Shown here piece after piece: positions 8,813 through 16,143 of a stretch of 64,000 nt of DNA (positions are counted from its first letter, which is position 1; each line of letters starts with the position of its first letter). This stretch comes from Candidatus Peregrinibacteria bacterium (GTDB lineage: Bacteria > Patescibacteriota > Gracilibacteria > UBA1369 > JACRIC01), in NCBI GenBank assembly GCA_016188705.1, contig JACPHH010000024.1, forward strand, positions 1 to 64,000. The letters run 5' to 3'. Position numbers and translations under genes: made by a program. The notes beneath the pieces were generated by a model, which was given only the letters and a program-made list of their open reading frames with translations, was not told where the DNA came from and ran no database searches.

Positions 8813-9154
8813 ATGCTCGCTTCTCATTTTCGCCTGAAAAAAAAACGGGAAATAGAATATATATTACAAAAAGGGAAAAAATTCACGGCTCCGATTTTTA
8901 TTGCAAAATATACGCCAAATAATGTACACTTCCATCGATTCACTATTATCACGAGTCAAAAATTTTCGCATTCAGCGGTAGTGCGAAACAGAACGCGAAG
9001 AATACTTTATGAAACAATTCGACTGAATCTTCCAACAACACCTTTATCATACTCATACGATTGTGTCATTATTCCTTTTAAGTCAGTGGTAAAAACGAAA
9101 CATGAAGTTATCAATGGGCATATTTTTTCTCTTCTTCATACGGCATTTCAATGA
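8813..9154 (+). CDS. rnpA: Ribonuclease P protein component
   Basis: A 113-residue basic protein, the protein subunit of RNase P that assists the catalytic RNA in trimming tRNA 5' leaders. Visible hallmarks are the N-terminal LKKKREIEYILQKGKKF and the central RNR motif in SAVVRNRTRRILYE, the conserved RNA-contact helix. Length is typical. It overlaps yidC by 4 bases (ATGA), and follows rpmH after a 108-base spacer containing repeats. The start chosen (MLASHFRLKKK) matches the usual position of the first helix. Confidence 0.94.
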   Translation: MLASHFRLKKKREIEYILQKGKKFTAPIFIAKYTPNNVHFHRFTIITSQKFSHSAVVRNRTRRILYETIRLNLPTTPLSYSYDCVIIPFKSVVKTKHEVINGHIFSLLHTAFQ

Positions 9155-10386
9155 ATAAAAACTTTTTACTCGGACTCATTCTGCTCTTCGGAAGCTTTCT
9201 GCTTTTGAAAAATTTTCTACAACCCCAAACTCCGATTCTCATTCAAGAAGGAGTCGCGATAACAACCGATCGAGCAGGCTACGATCGAGGTCAAATCGTA
9301 TCGATAAAAATCGCGAATAACACGAACGCGGCAATAACTCTGCCAGCCGATTGCCCCAAAGAACCTTTTGACGTTTTCGCGTCGGAAAATAATATTTGGG
9401 TAAAAAAAGAAGCAATCTCAAATATTAACTGCAAGGAATTAAATATCGATCAAGAAATAATTCTCCAGCCCGGCGCTTCAACGAAAATCCTCTATAATTA
9501 TTGGAATCATCAACTTTTTGGCGCATTTGGAAAATACAAAATCAGCATTCCAATCACAATAAATAATGAACAAAAAATCTTTACGTCAAACGAATTCAAC
9601 CTTCAAGAGGAATCATTTTTCAAAAAAATCTGGCTCAATTTTTTCTATCGGCCGCTGTATAATGTGCTTATTGCCTTCGCTCAAATTCTTCCATACCACA
9701 GTTTAGGAGGAGCCATCATTCTTTTAACGCTGCTCATTCGAACCATTCTCCTCATTCCGTCGCAAAGAGCGATGAAGGCGCAAAAAAAAATGCAGGAAAT
9801 GCAGCCACACCTTGAAGAAATTAAAAAAAAGTATAAAGATGACCAGCAGCGTTTAACCCAAGAAACTATGGCGCTTTGGCGTGAACACCGCGTCAATCCT
9901 TTTGGAAGCTGCCTGCCGCTCTTGGTACAGTTTCCCGTGCTCATCGCGGTTTTCAACGTGGTTCAAAACGGAATCAATCCGGATAGCATATATTTACTCT
10001 ACGAACCTTTGAAAAATTTTCCGCTTTCAAGTATTTCAACGCTTTTTCTCGGAATACTCGATTTGCAAAAAAACAATCTCTACGTTCTTCCAGTTATCGT
10101 TGGAGGGCTGCAATTTTTGCAAATGAAACTTTCCATGGCAAAAATAAAATCAAAAACGCCAACGAAAGAAAAAACAAAAGATGATATGCCGGACATCGCA
10201 ACAATCAATCGATCCATGATGTATTTTATGCCATTTCTCATAGCATTTTTTACCGCCTCCGTTCCATCGGGAGTCGGACTTTATTGGGGAGTATCTACCC
10301 TCTTTGGACTTGGTCAACAAATAGTAATCAATCGGCAAAGTGATGACGAAAAGGTAAAAGTGGAAGTCGTTAAGCAAAAACATTAA
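9151..10386 (+). CDS. yidC: YidC/Oxa1-family membrane protein insertase
   Basis: Inserts and folds integral membrane proteins, alone or with SecYEG. The 411-residue protein has an N-terminal membrane anchor (LLGLILLFGSFLLLKNF), an extracytoplasmic beta-domain of about 130 residues that is much smaller than the Gram-negative P1 domain, and the conserved Oxa1 core from about residue 165. The groove arginine is seen in LLIRTILLIPSQRAM, followed by the cytoplasmic helical hairpin (KKMQEMQPHLEEIKKKYKDD) and NPFGSCLPLLVQFPVL. The C-terminal tail is basic, as expected for ribosome contact. Start overlaps the rnpA stop. Confidence 0.94.
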   Translation: MNKNFLLGLILLFGSFLLLKNFLQPQTPILIQEGVAITTDRAGYDRGQIVSIKIANNTNAAITLPADCPKEPFDVFASENNIWVKKEAISNINCKELNIDQEIILQPGASTKILYNYWNHQLFGAFGKYKISIPITINNEQKIFTSNEFNLQEESFFKKIWLNFFYRPLYNVLIAFAQILPYHSLGGAIILLTLLIRTILLIPSQRAMKAQKKMQEMQPHLEEIKKKYKDDQQRLTQETMALWREHRVNPFGSCLPLLVQFPVLIAVFNVVQNGINPDSIYLLYEPLKNFPLSSISTLFLGILDLQKNNLYVLPVIVGGLQFLQMKLSMAKIKSKTPTKEKTKDDMPDIATINRSMMYFMPFLIAFFTASVPSGVGLYWGVSTLFGLGQQIVINRQSDDEKVKVEVVKQKH

Positions 10387-10402
10387 CTCTTTACATACAT
10401 TT

Positions 10403-10891
10403 ATGGAAGATATCATTAAAGAAACTCTGGAAAACATTTTAAAAAAAATGTCTATTCATGTAAAAAAAATCCAGATAACGGAAGATAAAAAAGAAAAACG
10501 TTTTCGTGTAAATATTGAAAGCGAGGACTCAAGCATGCTTATCGGGTATCACGGTGAAACGATGTATAGTTTACAGCATCTCCTGAAAAGTATTCTTTGG
10601 AAAAAAGGAATAAGCGAAGAATACAACTTATTTCTTGACGTAGACAAATATCGTAAACGGCAAGAGGAAAGCGTCGTAATTCTCGCGGAACGAAAAGCGG
10701 AACAAGTACGAAAAACAGGCAGAAGCGTCATGCTTTTACCGATGTCAGGTTATTTCCGTCGCCTTGTGCATCTCCATCTTGCGGAAAAAGGTTTTGAGGA
10801 TATTGAAACTGAAAGCATTGGCGAAGGAGATCATCGTCAGGTTGTGATTAAGCTCAAAAATCATGAATCTCCATCGGAAAAAAATGAATAA
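10403..10891 (+). CDS. khpB: KhpB/Jag RNA-binding protein (KH + R3H)
   Basis: A 162-residue RNA-binding protein of the Jag/KhpB/EloR family, linked in other bacteria to control of cell elongation and sRNA-mediated regulation. A KH domain (about residues 25-80) contains the GYHGET loop; the R3H domain follows (about 95-160) with the signature region RKAEQVRKTGR and HLHLAEKGFEDIETES. The N-terminal Jag-N domain found in Firmicutes is absent, leaving a minimal form. It lies 16 bases after yidC, the usual position, and overlaps the SLH-RlpA gene by 8 bases if that gene starts at 10884. Confidence 0.92.
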   Translation: MEDIIKETLENILKKMSIHVKKIQITEDKKEKRFRVNIESEDSSMLIGYHGETMYSLQHLLKSILWKKGISEEYNLFLDVDKYRKRQEESVVILAERKAEQVRKTGRSVMLLPMSGYFRRLVHLHLAEKGFEDIETESIGEGDHRQVVIKLKNHESPSEKNE

Positions 10892-11948
10892 CCGGCTGAA
10901 AAACATCTTTATCGCATTCAGTATTGCTTTGATGATTTCTTCGACGAACGTCCATGCTGAAATTATCGAATCAACCCCTGCCACTCAAGATGTTAATAAC
11001 AAAATAAGCGACACGCTTTTTAGTGATGTCGACGAAACACATCCTTCTTATGAAGCAATCCGTTATTTCAAAAACCACGAAATCATAAAAGGCTATGATG
11101 ATGGAAGTTTTCGCCCGGAAAAACCTGTCAATAGAGCCGAAGCCCTCAAAATTATTCTCCTCGGAGCCAATTATCATTTCACAAATAATATAATTTTCTC
11201 AACTGCGACAAATGATGTTGAAAAAAAATACAGCGATCTCGAAAAAAACGCTTGGTACGTTCCCTATATTCTCAAAGCAACGGAATTAAAAATCGTGAAT
11301 GGTTATTCGGACAATACGTTTAAACCGGAAAATACTCTCAATAAAGCCGAAGCTCTCAAAATGATTCTCGAATCAAACGAGGTCACATTAGAAAAAACAA
11401 TAAAACAACTTCCTTATGGAGATGTGCCTTCCGAAAGCTGGTTTGCTGGTTATTTTCAATACTACAAAAATTATCATTTATTGGAAACAGATGAAAACGG
11501 ATCCGTTCATCCATCGCATGAATTGAGCCGCGCCGAACTCGCTGATCTTATGTACCGCTTCATTAAAAGGGAAGAATTTGCCAAAGAACCTGAAAAAATT
11601 TCTCGATCCATCACAAAAGAATTAATCACGGGTAAAGCGACTTTTTATGGCGGAAATGATGGTTTCAATGGAAAACGAACGGCAAGCGGGGAAATTTTTG
11701 ATGACACGCTCATGACCGCGGCCCATCGCGATTTGCCATTTGGAACCTGGATACGAGTCTATTCAAAAGAAGATACAACTCAATATGTGGATGTAACAAT
11801 TAATGACCGCGGCCCGTATGACTATCGTTTTATACTCGATCTTTCAGCGGCAGCATTCGAAAAACTCGCGCCGACTTCGCGTGGCTTTATCGATATTCAG
11901 TACGAAATTATCAAAACTCCATCTAGGGAACCTCTGAAAAACGTATAA
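10884..11948 (+). CDS. Secreted protein with three SLH domains and an RlpA-like domain
   Basis: A cell-wall protein. From the ATG at 10884 the N-terminus MNNRLKNIFIAFSIALMISS is a good signal peptide with probable cleavage after VHA; the track's start at 10863 would add seven residues and a 29-base overlap with khpB. Three SLH repeats follow (FSDVDETHPSYEAIRYF, YSDLEKNAWYVPYILKA, YGDVPSESWFAGYFQYY), which bind secondary cell-wall polymers. The C-terminal part (GKATFYGG...TASGEIFD...TAAHRDLPFGT...INDRGPYD) is an RlpA double-psi beta-barrel that keeps the catalytic Asp of septal lytic transglycosylases. The final residues SREPLKNV and the stop are encoded by an R1 repeat arm. Confidence 0.9.
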   Translation: MNNRLKNIFIAFSIALMISSTNVHAEIIESTPATQDVNNKISDTLFSDVDETHPSYEAIRYFKNHEIIKGYDDGSFRPEKPVNRAEALKIILLGANYHFTNNIIFSTATNDVEKKYSDLEKNAWYVPYILKATELKIVNGYSDNTFKPENTLNKAEALKMILESNEVTLEKTIKQLPYGDVPSESWFAGYFQYYKNYHLLETDENGSVHPSHELSRAELADLMYRFIKREEFAKEPEKISRSITKELITGKATFYGGNDGFNGKRTASGEIFDDTLMTAAHRDLPFGTWIRVYSKEDTTQYVDVTINDRGPYDYRFILDLSAAAFEKLAPTSRGFIDIQYEIIKTPSREPLKNV

Positions 11949-12002
11949 TATTTGGTAGTTTTTGGGATAAATTTTTGAGATGGTTGGTGTGAACACTACC
12001 TA
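11923..12002 (+). repeat. R1 left arm and R3 terminal repeat, inverted relative to 8757-8792
   Basis: CTAGGGAACCTCTGAAAAACG begins inside the SLH-RlpA coding sequence and encodes its tail. About 45 bases later GTGTGAACACTACCTA is the inverse of the R3 end at 8773. Together with 8757-8792 these form inverted flanks of the rnpA-to-SLH block. Confidence 0.7.
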
Positions 12003-12009
12003 AATAAAT

Positions 12010-12055
12010 CACCTTTTATATTTTATCTTTGTAAAAAAATAAAAGGTGCTATACT
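12010..12055 (+). promoter_or_regulatory. Inverted repeat plus -10-like box before the small FtsL-like gene
   Basis: CACCTTTTAT at 12010-12019 is exactly inverted as ATAAAAGGTG at 12039-12048, with a T-rich/A-rich interior that can extend the stem. TATACT follows at 12050, 24 bases before the gene. No T-run follows on the plus strand, so an operator or attenuator is as likely as a terminator for the upstream gene. Confidence 0.4.
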
Positions 12056-12079
12056 ACTACTCGGTACAAAAATAAATAC

Positions 12080-12445
12080 ATGAATCTTCATAAAAAATCA
12101 CCGATTTATCGAAAAAAAACTCCTCTATCACAGGAAATTAAGAGCATCTACCGTTCTCTCATTGTTGTTGTCGTTGGATTAAATATCATCTTGGCAAGTC
12201 TTCTGCTTTACTTTGGAAGTCAAAAAGCGACTTTGGGATACACATTGCAAGATTTACAAAACAAAAACGCAAAACTCATGCAAGAAAACAAAATCATCGA
12301 AACAAAAATTATTGAAGTGCGAACCGCCCAGACATTGAAAGACTCAAAAAAAGTAAAATCGATGGAAAATATTATTAAGGCTCAAGAATCAGACAAAAAT
12401 CGGGTTACTTATTTTGAAGAAGGAAACAGGGTAAGTTCAAAATAA
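12080..12445 (+). CDS. FtsL/DivIC-like small membrane protein with coiled coil
   Basis: A 121-residue bitopic protein: a basic cytoplasmic N-terminus, one membrane helix (SLIVVVVGLNIILASLLLYF, residues about 31-50) and a coiled coil (LQDLQNKNAKLMQENKIIETKI). This is the architecture of the divisome proteins FtsL and DivIC/FtsB. Its last residues (RVTYFEEGNRVSSK) align with the end of the FtsL encoded beside rsmH (KITYMQNDGSVAVK), so the two are probably paralogues. It stands alone, with a regulatory-looking inverted repeat upstream and repeats downstream. Assignment rests on architecture and the short tail similarity, not on strong family motifs. Confidence 0.6.
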   Translation: MNLHKKSPIYRKKTPLSQEIKSIYRSLIVVVVGLNIILASLLLYFGSQKATLGYTLQDLQNKNAKLMQENKIIETKIIEVRTAQTLKDSKKVKSMENIIKAQESDKNRVTYFEEGNRVSSK

Positions 12446-12496
12446 AAACGTAATTGAAAAAAATATTTATAGAAAAATCTGCAAATACATTTTGGA

Positions 12497-12792
12497 GTAT
12501 TTGCCCACCGCCGTTACTTTTTATTCAGATAGAAATGGAGCGGGAACTCCATTTTCGCTACGCTTCGCTATGCGCTCAAATGGCAGGAACTCACACAAAA
12601 CTCGCTTTCGTAACGAAATTTTAAATTTTTGAGCGAAAATTGTGAAGAGCGAGGAAGGCGTATCAAATAAGATACGTTGACGAGCTCTGAATAATTTGGA
12701 GCCAAAAATTTAAAATTGCAGTAGAAATGGGGTTTTGTCTGAGTTCCTGTTGTCCCCGCCCCATTTCTTCAAAAAAAGCGGTGGGCAGGTAC
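12497..12792. mobile_element. R2 element: MITE-like, with terminal inverted repeats and 8-bp duplication
   Basis: The element begins GTATTTGCCCACCGC and ends with the near-inverse GCGGTGGGCAGGTAC. It is flanked on both sides by ATTTTGGA (12489-12496 and 12793-12800), an apparent 8-bp target duplication. Inside are further inverted segments (GGAACTCC..., GAGTTCC) and the R5 motif ending GCAGTAGAAATGG. It holds no credible ORF, so it is probably a non-autonomous element moved by a transposase encoded elsewhere. Similar ends occur at 29438, 48252, 45019 and 41518. Confidence 0.72.
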
Positions 12793-12815
12793 ATTTTGGA
12801 AGTCGCATGCATTGC

Positions 12816-13086
12816 TAGGCAGTGTTCATATAAAATTTTTACAGATGGAAGAGACGTATTTTGTTCAGTTCAAGGAACGACGACAAGAGTGTACCCAAAG
12901 GTACATTGAAAAGGAGTGACGCAGAAATGGACAAAATACGTCTCTTCCCTTTGGGTTGGACGGAAAGATGTCCGTCTTCTTTGTTGCTCGTCGCTTATGG
13001 AGACTTGCTCCACTGCGCTCCTCGCGCCTTGAATCGAGACATCTTTCCGTCCAACCATCGCAAAAATTTTATATGAACACTGCCTA
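12816..13086. mobile_element. R3 element: 271-bp MITE with long terminal inverted repeats and internal hairpins
   Basis: The 25-bp ends TAGGCAGTGTTCATATAAAA... are perfectly inverted at the right end, and both are bounded by TA, as expected if TA is the duplicated target. Inside lie two long perfect hairpin stems: GGAAGAGACGTATTTTGT with its inverse near 12932-12949, and GGTTGGACGGAAAGATGTC with its inverse near 13038-13056. ORFs called here (12861-13076, 12870-13157) follow the palindrome and are not genes. Single ends of the family occur at 8773, 12002 and 13261. Confidence 0.78.
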
Positions 13087-13149
13087 AAAAAATTGACTAC
13101 GAAAAAATTGACTTCGCCGGTTCTCCAGCTATACTTCTTGAGGTTATCT

Positions 13150-13224
13150 GGCGCCATCGTCTATTGGTTAGGACATCACCCTTTCAAGGTGCAAAGGCGG
13201 GTTCGATTCCCGCTGGCGCTACCA
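13150..13224 (+). tRNA. tRNA-Glu (anticodon TTC), CCA encoded
   Basis: Cloverleaf read directly: acceptor GGCGCCA pairs with TGGCGCT (G-T at the first pair), D-loop contains GGTTAGGA, anticodon loop CTTTCAA gives TTC, the T arm GCGGG-TTCGATT-CCCGC is perfect, and discriminator A is followed by genomic CCA. The outermost anticodon-stem pair (T-C) is mismatched. It is flanked by an R3 element 63 bases upstream and an R3 end 36 bases downstream. It is the only tRNA found in the window. Confidence 0.95.
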
Positions 13225-13260
13225 AAATCTAACACCTTCGCAAATAAATTAAATTTCGAC

Positions 13261-13367
13261 TAAGCAGTGTTCACATAAAATTTTTATGAAAAATAGATCG
13301 ATGCTTTAAAAGTCTCTCATTTGCCGAAAAACTACTAGATTGCTAAGGAACCTCTGAAAAACGTAAC
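13261..13367 (+). repeat. Solo R3 end and R1 arm
   Basis: TAAGCAGTGTTCACATAAAATTTTTA at 13261 is a single R3 terminal repeat with no partner nearby. AAGGAACCTCTGAAAAACGTAAC at 13345 is an R1 left arm, 22 bases before the -35 box of the AAA ATPase promoter. Confidence 0.7.
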
Positions 13368-13388
13368 TGCGTAATGAAAATTTAACCC

Positions 13389-13438
13389 TTGACCTTTCTA
13401 GTATAACAAACTATACTAAAAATGAATCTTTTTAGTAT
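13389..13438 (+). promoter_or_regulatory. Strong sigma70-type promoter with operator-like AGTATA repeats
   Basis: TTGACC (13389-13394), a 17-base spacer and TATACT (13412-13417) form a near-consensus promoter. AGTATA in the spacer, TATACT at the -10 and TTTTTAGTATA downstream make a set of inverted repeats (TATACTAAAAA...TTTTTAGTATA) across the promoter and start region, which looks like a repressor operator. It lies just before the AAA ATPase gene. Confidence 0.7.
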
Positions 13439-13450
13439 ATTCAAATATAT

Positions 13451-14872
13451 ATGAACCAAGAACTAATCCAATACCTGCAACAGCAAATCCGTACGACCAA
13501 TGAACGATTAAAACGTTTTACGCACAGCATAGATGGAAAAAAACATCCAAGGCGCTTTATATTCGTAAAACTGCAAAAGTATATAGATGACTTTTTGAGC
13601 AAAAAATCTGAAAACAGAATGGTAATTATTCCCGGATTCAGGGGAGTTGGTAAAACAACCCTCATGGCGCAAACGTGCACGGAGTACCAAAACAAAGTCG
13701 AAAAAATCTTATTTTTATCTGTTGAAGATGCCAAAAATTTGTTTGATGCAGGAATTAACGAACTCATGTCAGCCTATGAAGAAATTTTAGGCGATAATCT
13801 GGAAAGTGTAAAAAAACCTATCCTCATTTTCCTCGATGAAATTCAGAGCGATCCCAAATGGGCGGTCACGTTGAAATCACTCTTTGAGAAAACAACCAAT
13901 ATTTTTTTTTGTTGCACCGGTTCATCGGCTTTAGTTCTCCAAACGACAACAAATTTAGCACGCAGAGCGGTTTTTGAAAAAATGCCGCCAATATGTTTTA
14001 CCGAATTTGAGATGATAAAAAACAACGTGCATCCGCCAAAACTCAAAGAAAAAATCAGACAAACGATTTATTTCTCTACAAACGCCGAGGAAGTTTATAA
14101 TAATTTATTGCCATTACAGGCATCAACTCATCAATATTGGTCAAAAGTGAACAAAACCAATATAAGAACCTATTTGGCGTATGGCACATTACCTTTTTCT
14201 TTTGTAATGCCGAATGAATCCGCTGTATACGATTCGATTTCTTTACTTTTGGATAAAATCATCAAGCAAGATCTGCCGATGCTGGAAAATTTCGATAATA
14301 ACACTCTTGGAGTAGTGAAAAGAATCATCTTTGCCATTGCTGAGAACGACACGACAAGCCTCAACGCATTGGAGCAAAAATTTAAAATCAATCGTCTCAC
14401 GATAGCGAATATTTTTGACGCGCTGGAAAAAGCCGAATTGCTGATTAAAATTCCAGCATACGGTTCAAACATGACCATCGCCAAAAAACCAAACAAATAT
14501 CTTTTTATGTCTCCTGCAATCAGAATGTCATTTTTTTACTTCACTGGTCAGGAAAGCACCTACCTTACACGACAGGGAAAATTATTGGAAGATTCCATTG
14601 GATCACATTTATATCGAGAATTTATCATAAGAGGACAGGGTGCGATACGATACGACAGCGAACAGGGGGGGGCGGATTTTATTTTACAAATATTAAATAA
14701 CAAACAAATTATTATCGAGGTTGGGATGGGAAATAAGGACAAAAAACAAATTATAAACAGCATGAAAAAAATCAATTCCGACTACAATGTAATTTTCTCC
14801 GATTCCGGACTAAAAATTGATAAAAAATTTAAGACAGTGTCAATTCCTTTAGAATATTATTTTTTGATGTAA
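13451..14872 (+). CDS. AAA ATPase with DUF4143-like C-terminus
   Basis: A 473-residue P-loop ATPase of the AAA_14/DUF4143 type, a family common in archaea and CPR and often of unknown role. The Walker A motif is GFRGVGKTT near residue 63 and Walker B is LIFLDEIQ near 137; a sensor-like TGSSAL follows near 157. The C-terminal half has a winged-helix-like region (NALEQKFKINRLTIANIFDALEKAELL) and a nuclease-like fold with EQGGADFIL...IIIEVGMG, the D-E-x-G pattern seen in restriction-endonuclease-like domains. It is a single gene behind its own strong promoter, beside a mobile-element nest, so recent acquisition is plausible. Target unknown. Confidence 0.82.
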   Translation: MNQELIQYLQQQIRTTNERLKRFTHSIDGKKHPRRFIFVKLQKYIDDFLSKKSENRMVIIPGFRGVGKTTLMAQTCTEYQNKVEKILFLSVEDAKNLFDAGINELMSAYEEILGDNLESVKKPILIFLDEIQSDPKWAVTLKSLFEKTTNIFFCCTGSSALVLQTTTNLARRAVFEKMPPICFTEFEMIKNNVHPPKLKEKIRQTIYFSTNAEEVYNNLLPLQASTHQYWSKVNKTNIRTYLAYGTLPFSFVMPNESAVYDSISLLLDKIIKQDLPMLENFDNNTLGVVKRIIFAIAENDTTSLNALEQKFKINRLTIANIFDALEKAELLIKIPAYGSNMTIAKKPNKYLFMSPAIRMSFFYFTGQESTYLTRQGKLLEDSIGSHLYREFIIRGQGAIRYDSEQGGADFILQILNNKQIIIEVGMGNKDKKQIINSMKKINSDYNVIFSDSGLKIDKKFKTVSIPLEYYFLM

Positions 14873-14956
14873 ACCACATCCCAATACCATATTGCACAAC
14901 TTATACGCAATCTTTACAATCCATAAATGCCTTAAATCTGATCAAATTCCAAAATT

Positions 14957-15025
14957 TGAGCGCATAGCGAAAACCAATTCCCACCACATTGCTGTTTGAA
15001 TAAAAAATAAAGTGGCAAGCAAATA
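14957..15025 (+). repeat. Degenerate R2 repeat
   Basis: ATTTGAGCGCATAGCGAAAACC and, further on, GAATAAAAAATAAAGTGGCAAGC match the core and outer arm of R2 in inverted orientation relative to 41518. It lies in the 214-base gap between the convergent ATPase and FTR1 genes; no gene is seen in the gap. Confidence 0.5.
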
Positions 15026-15086
15026 TCAAAATTTTCCATTATGCCAAAAATTTTAATAAAAACCCACGAAAGGTCGACTTTTAAGT

Positions 15087-15890
15087 TTAAGATGACGATA
15101 AAACATGGCGGGGTTTTCGATAAAAGAGAATAAATGCCGAAATAACGTATACCGCATATCCAATCACTTCTGAAAGCGAAGGATTGCCATTATAACCAAA
15201 AACACCCTTGGCAAAGGTTCCAAGCGTACTTTTTTCATCAAAAACCGTATTGATGTTATAAAGATGCTCGACAAGAATCGGCAAAAAACCGGCTTCTTCC
15301 AATTCATGAATGCCGTGAGCAAAAAGCCCCGCGGCAAAAAGAACAAGGAAAAAACTCGAAACCTGAAAAAAACGTTTCACGGGTATTTTAATTTCAATGA
15401 TAAAAAACAGATACCCCAAAAAAAGCGCTGCGAAAATGCCAAAAAATCCAGCGCCAAAAGCAACGTGGCCACTGTTAAATTTTACGGCATTCAAAAAAAA
15501 TACGGTTTCAACTCCTTCGCGAAGTACCGCAAAAAATACGAGAAAAAAAAGACCATAAACATTGGAACGCTGATTTTGCAATTTCTGACGCAAAATAGAA
15601 CCAATATTTTTTTCCTTATAAAGCCATAAAATCATATACGAAAGAAAAATCGTGGCGAGTATCATGGTGACTCCTTCAAAAATTTGTTCATTCCGACCTG
15701 AAAAACCACCTTCAACAAGAGAAAAAAGATAAGCGAAAAAAAGACTGGTTACTGTAGCCGCGGCAAGAGACAAAAGAACAACAGAATAAAAATTCTGTTT
15801 TTTATTCTGCCTCAAAAAAGCCAAGACTATCCCGACAATAAGCGCCGCTTCAAGACTTTCACGAAAAGTGACAAGAAAACTTTCCAGCAT
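15087..15890 (-). CDS. FTR1-family iron permease
   Basis: A high-affinity iron uptake permease of the FTR1/EfeU family, 267 residues from the ATG at 15890. Two REXXE iron-binding motifs are visible: RESLEA near residue 9 and REGVET near 125 of this start. About seven membrane segments are apparent. The ORF track's start at 16007 adds 39 hydrophobic residues, but its first codons fall inside an R1 repeat (AAAGGTTCCCAT read backwards) and the family normally begins just before the first REXXE helix, so the internal start is preferred. No EfeO/EfeB partner lies beside it. Confidence 0.87.
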   Translation of the reverse strand: MLESFLVTFRESLEAALIVGIVLAFLRQNKKQNFYSVVLLSLAAATVTSLFFAYLFSLVEGGFSGRNEQIFEGVTMILATIFLSYMILWLYKEKNIGSILRQKLQNQRSNVYGLFFLVFFAVLREGVETVFFLNAVKFNSGHVAFGAGFFGIFAALFLGYLFFIIEIKIPVKRFFQVSSFFLVLFAAGLFAHGIHELEEAGFLPILVEHLYNINTVFDEKSTLGTFAKGVFGYNGNPSLSEVIGYAVYVISAFILFYRKPRHVLSSS

Positions 15891-15995
15891 ATATAAAAAA
15901 TAAAAAATATGTATCACGACATTAAAGATGAATCGAAAAAAGGTCAACACAAAAATAATAAAACATTGGAAAATTCGCACAAGATTATTTTTTTT

Positions 15996-16103
15996 AAAGG
16001 TTCCCATAGATCAATAAAAAAATTTAAGGTAAAATAAAAAACGTCAACGAGTTTTGAACAATTTAGAACAAAAAATTTCAAATCGTAGTAAAATGAAATT
16101 TTG
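15996..16103. repeat. R1 half-arm and degenerate R5 repeat
   Basis: AAAGGTTCCCAT at 15996 is an R1 right arm. GTCAACGAGTTTTGAACAATTTAGAAC...CGTAGTAAAATG resembles the R5 unit inside the R2 element (GTTGACGAGCTCTGAATAATTTGGAGCC...GCAGTAGAAATG). The region lies between the FTR1 gene and the divergent methyltransferase. Confidence 0.5.
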
Positions 16104-16143
16104 AAGAAGTGCTTAAATTCACTGAAATCTATAAAAAAACGAA

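Larger units (their letters stand above)
12446..13149. other. Gene-free repeat nest before tRNA-Glu
   Basis: This 700-base stretch holds the R2 element and the R3 element back to back, separated by 23 bases, and then about 60 bases of unique sequence before the tRNA. No protein-coding gene is supported. Confidence 0.7.

Noticed and set aside
12861-13157. ORFs 12861-13076 (+) and 12870-13157 (-)
   Set aside because: They lie within the R3 palindrome; the two strands give similar open frames because the sequence is inverted. No protein motif.
15264-15629. 121-residue lysine-rich ORF on the plus strand
   Set aside because: Antisense to the FTR1 gene; its lysine content reflects the reverse complement of Phe/Leu-rich membrane codons.
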